Positions 62,660 through 64,000 of a stretch of 64,000 bases of DNA are shown here, piece after piece. Location: contig NZ_CP141608.1 of the NCBI RefSeq assembly GCF_035581345.1, positions 1,320,001 through 1,384,000 on the forward strand. Direction: 5' to 3'. Made by a program: the position numbers and the translations under genes. Position 1 is the first letter of the stretch. The number at the start of each line of letters is the position of its first letter. Origin of the DNA: Pseudomonas sp. JQ170C. GTDB lineage: Bacteria > Pseudomonadota > Gammaproteobacteria > Pseudomonadales > Pseudomonadaceae. The notes beneath the pieces were generated by a model, which worked only from the letters and a program-made list of their open reading frames with translations, was not told where the DNA came from and searched no databases.

Positions 62660-63613
62660 TCAGTGTACGCCAGGGTCGGCGACCAGGCGGCCGGCATCCT
62701 TGGTCAGGGACTGAAGAAACTCCTGCTGCAGTTCCGGATCGTTGCGCGTCAGCTCGATCAGGCTCTGCTCCAGTTCACTGGCTTCTTCTTCCAGGCCCAG
62801 TTCCGACAGGCGCTTGACCCGATGGACCCACTGGCTGACTTCATCGTCTTCCAGGTCGTCGAAGATCAGGTCGTGAGCTTCCACCAATTTGCCGCGTAGA
62901 GCGCTGCTGATCAGTAGGCTGGCGTCACCGCGCACGTTGTTGTCTTCATCGGCCACTTGCAGGTGCAGGGTGCCGATATGGGTCAGGTTCTGCTCGGTGA
63001 ATGGACTGTCGAGCAAGTTCAGGTGCAGTACGCCGTTGCGGTCGGTGGTCAGGGTATGGCTGACCTTGCCAGCCTTGACTTCGACCGGGCGGTCGCTCCA
63101 CGGCAGGCTGGTGTACTCCTGGCGTTTGTCCTTCTGTACCTCGGTGATCCCGGCAAGGTTCTGCTGGGCGCGGCCATTGGACTGAGTATTCATCAGCGGG
63201 TTAAGCCCATCGACGCCATAGCTCAACCAGTCATGCGTCACGCTTTCAGGCAAATTGCCCAAGGCAAAGATGTTGACTACGTTGGCGCCGACGCCGGCGA
63301 CCACTGCCACCGCGCCCAGAGGGATCTCGTAGACTTCCCGCCAGGGCTGGTAAGGCGTGTAGCGATCATAACGACGCGTCACCTCGAACTCGGTAACTTC
63401 GAAGTTCTTCTGTTCGTTGATGCGCACACGCCGTTGCGGTAGCTCGAGTACCTTGGGGTCCCCGACATCGATCTGCAGGCTATGTTCGAGCAGCTTGCGC
63501 TCGATGCGTTCCTCATGCTCGCTGCGCTGGGACATCTGGTTGGCGCAGCCGCTGAGCAACAGGGCACCGCACAGTGCGGTGCCCCCCAGGGTAAAGGTAC
63601 TTCGCTTGAACAT
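62660..63613 (-). CDS. Uncharacterised lipoprotein
   Basis: 317 residues. A lipoprotein signal ends in LLLSGCANQ (Cys at residue 23). The mature part starts with a charged helix (RSEHEERIERKLLEHS), has a hydrophobic stretch near 100-118 (IPLGAVAVVAGVGANVVNIFAL) and a helical acidic C-terminal half (ELGLEEEASELEQSLIEL). I do not recognise the family beyond a conserved Pseudomonas hypothetical next to proS. Likely an outer-membrane or periplasmic protein. Confidence 0.75.
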   Translation of the reverse strand: MFKRSTFTLGGTALCGALLLSGCANQMSQRSEHEERIERKLLEHSLQIDVGDPKVLELPQRRVRINEQKNFEVTEFEVTRRYDRYTPYQPWREVYEIPLGAVAVVAGVGANVVNIFALGNLPESVTHDWLSYGVDGLNPLMNTQSNGRAQQNLAGITEVQKDKRQEYTSLPWSDRPVEVKAGKVSHTLTTDRNGVLHLNLLDSPFTEQNLTHIGTLHLQVADEDNNVRGDASLLISSALRGKLVEAHDLIFDDLEDDEVSQWVHRVKRLSELGLEEEASELEQSLIELTRNDPELQQEFLQSLTKDAGRLVADPGVH

Positions 63614-63631
63614 GATTACTCTTGCGTTAGC

Positions 63632-64000
63632 TTAGCGACGGATGCGGGCTTGCAGGAAGGACAGCACCTCGGCCAGTGGCAGCGGTTGCGCGTCACGCTC
63701 CTTGCGGTGCTTGTATTCCAGGTTGCCTTCGGCCAGGCCGCGATCGCTGATCACGATCCGATGCGGGATGCCGATCAGTTCCATGTCGGCAAACTTGATC
63801 CCAGGGCTGGTTTTCTTGTCGCGGTCGTCCAGCAGTACTTCGAAACCGGCGGCGGTCAGCTCGGCATAGAGCTTGTCGGTGGCTTCGCGAACCTGTTCGG
63901 TTTCGTAGCGCAGCGGAACCAGGGCGATCTGGAACGGGGCCAGGGTGTCGCTCCAGATGATGCCGTTCTCGTCGTAGTTCTGCTCGATGGCGGCAGCCAC
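63632..64000 (-). CDS. proS: Prolyl-tRNA synthetase, C-terminal part (cut by window edge)
   Basis: The last 122 codons of ProS are present and the gene continues past 64000. The visible part is the anticodon-binding domain: [31 protein letters not shown] and [17 protein letters not shown], ending [10 protein letters not shown]. ProS charges tRNA-Pro. It is 18 bp upstream of the lipoprotein gene on the same strand. Confidence 0.96.
   Translation of the reverse strand: MAAAIEQNYDENGIIWSDTLAPFQIALVPLRYETEQVREATDKLYAELTAAGFEVLLDDRDKKTSPGIKFADMELIGIPHRIVISDRGLAEGNLEYKHRKERDAQPLPLAEVLSFLQARIRR

Overview
The window is a chromosomal segment of a Pseudomonas, most likely from the P. putida/P. fluorescens side of the genus. 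The evidence is GC-rich codon use, protein sequences typical of the genus, the orders rpoS-rsmZ-fdxA and mutS-[bacteriocin locus]-cinA-recA-recX, the divergent finR/fpr pair, and REP palindromes with the GCGGGCTTGCCCCGC-type core. It is not a plasmid or an island. Almost everything is core genome, and the species cannot be fixed from the sequence alone.

Layout. 1-1473 (minus): the 5' part of glnD, then map. 1644-22409 (plus): a long translation/envelope block rpsB-tsf-pyrH-frr-uppS-cdsA-dxr-rseP-bamA-skp-lpxD-fabZ-lpxA-lpxB-rnhB-dnaE-accA-tilS. It joins ribosome, isoprenoid, phospholipid, lipid A and outer-membrane assembly genes, often with 1-4 bp start/stop overlaps. 22681-27748: pyrG-kdsA-eno-ftsB-ispD. 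27766-30738: a LysR regulator divergent from the glutathione-dependent formaldehyde pathway frmA-fghA. 30815-35937: ispF-truD-surE-pcm-nlpD-rpoS, with a PsrA-type box inside nlpD where an rpoS promoter is expected. 36089-36410: the regulatory RNA RsmZ with its GacA upstream activating sequence. Then fdxA and mutS on the minus strand.

39498-42295, between mutS and cinA, is the one clearly accessory region. It keeps the two ends of a phage-tail bacteriocin (tailocin) locus: a LexA/CI-type self-cleaving repressor (PrtR-like), a holin and a GH19 endolysin. All structural genes are gone. The start of a gp37-like phage gene is joined out of frame to the end of a late-control-D-like gene, which marks an internal deletion. 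TGCAT motifs, several exactly 20 bp apart, cover the repressor start region and the promoter of the lysis genes. What remains looks like a DNA-damage-inducible lysis cassette without a bacteriocin particle.

42296-50706: cinA/pncC, recA (with a LexA box), recX, a LOG-family protein, small orphan genes, tapT, erdR-like regulator, dgkA, and finR/fpr. 50759-54703 (minus): trmO, a DUF1456 protein, an RluF-like protein that lacks the catalytic Asp, a GNAT acetyltransferase and rimO. 54906-56804: kup. 56890-60827 (minus): mprF-acvB, for synthesis and likely hydrolysis of aminoacyl-phosphatidylglycerol. 61040-61326: two initiator tRNAs, each with its own promoter and terminator. 61550-64000: dinB, an uncharacterised lipoprotein gene, and the 3' end of proS.
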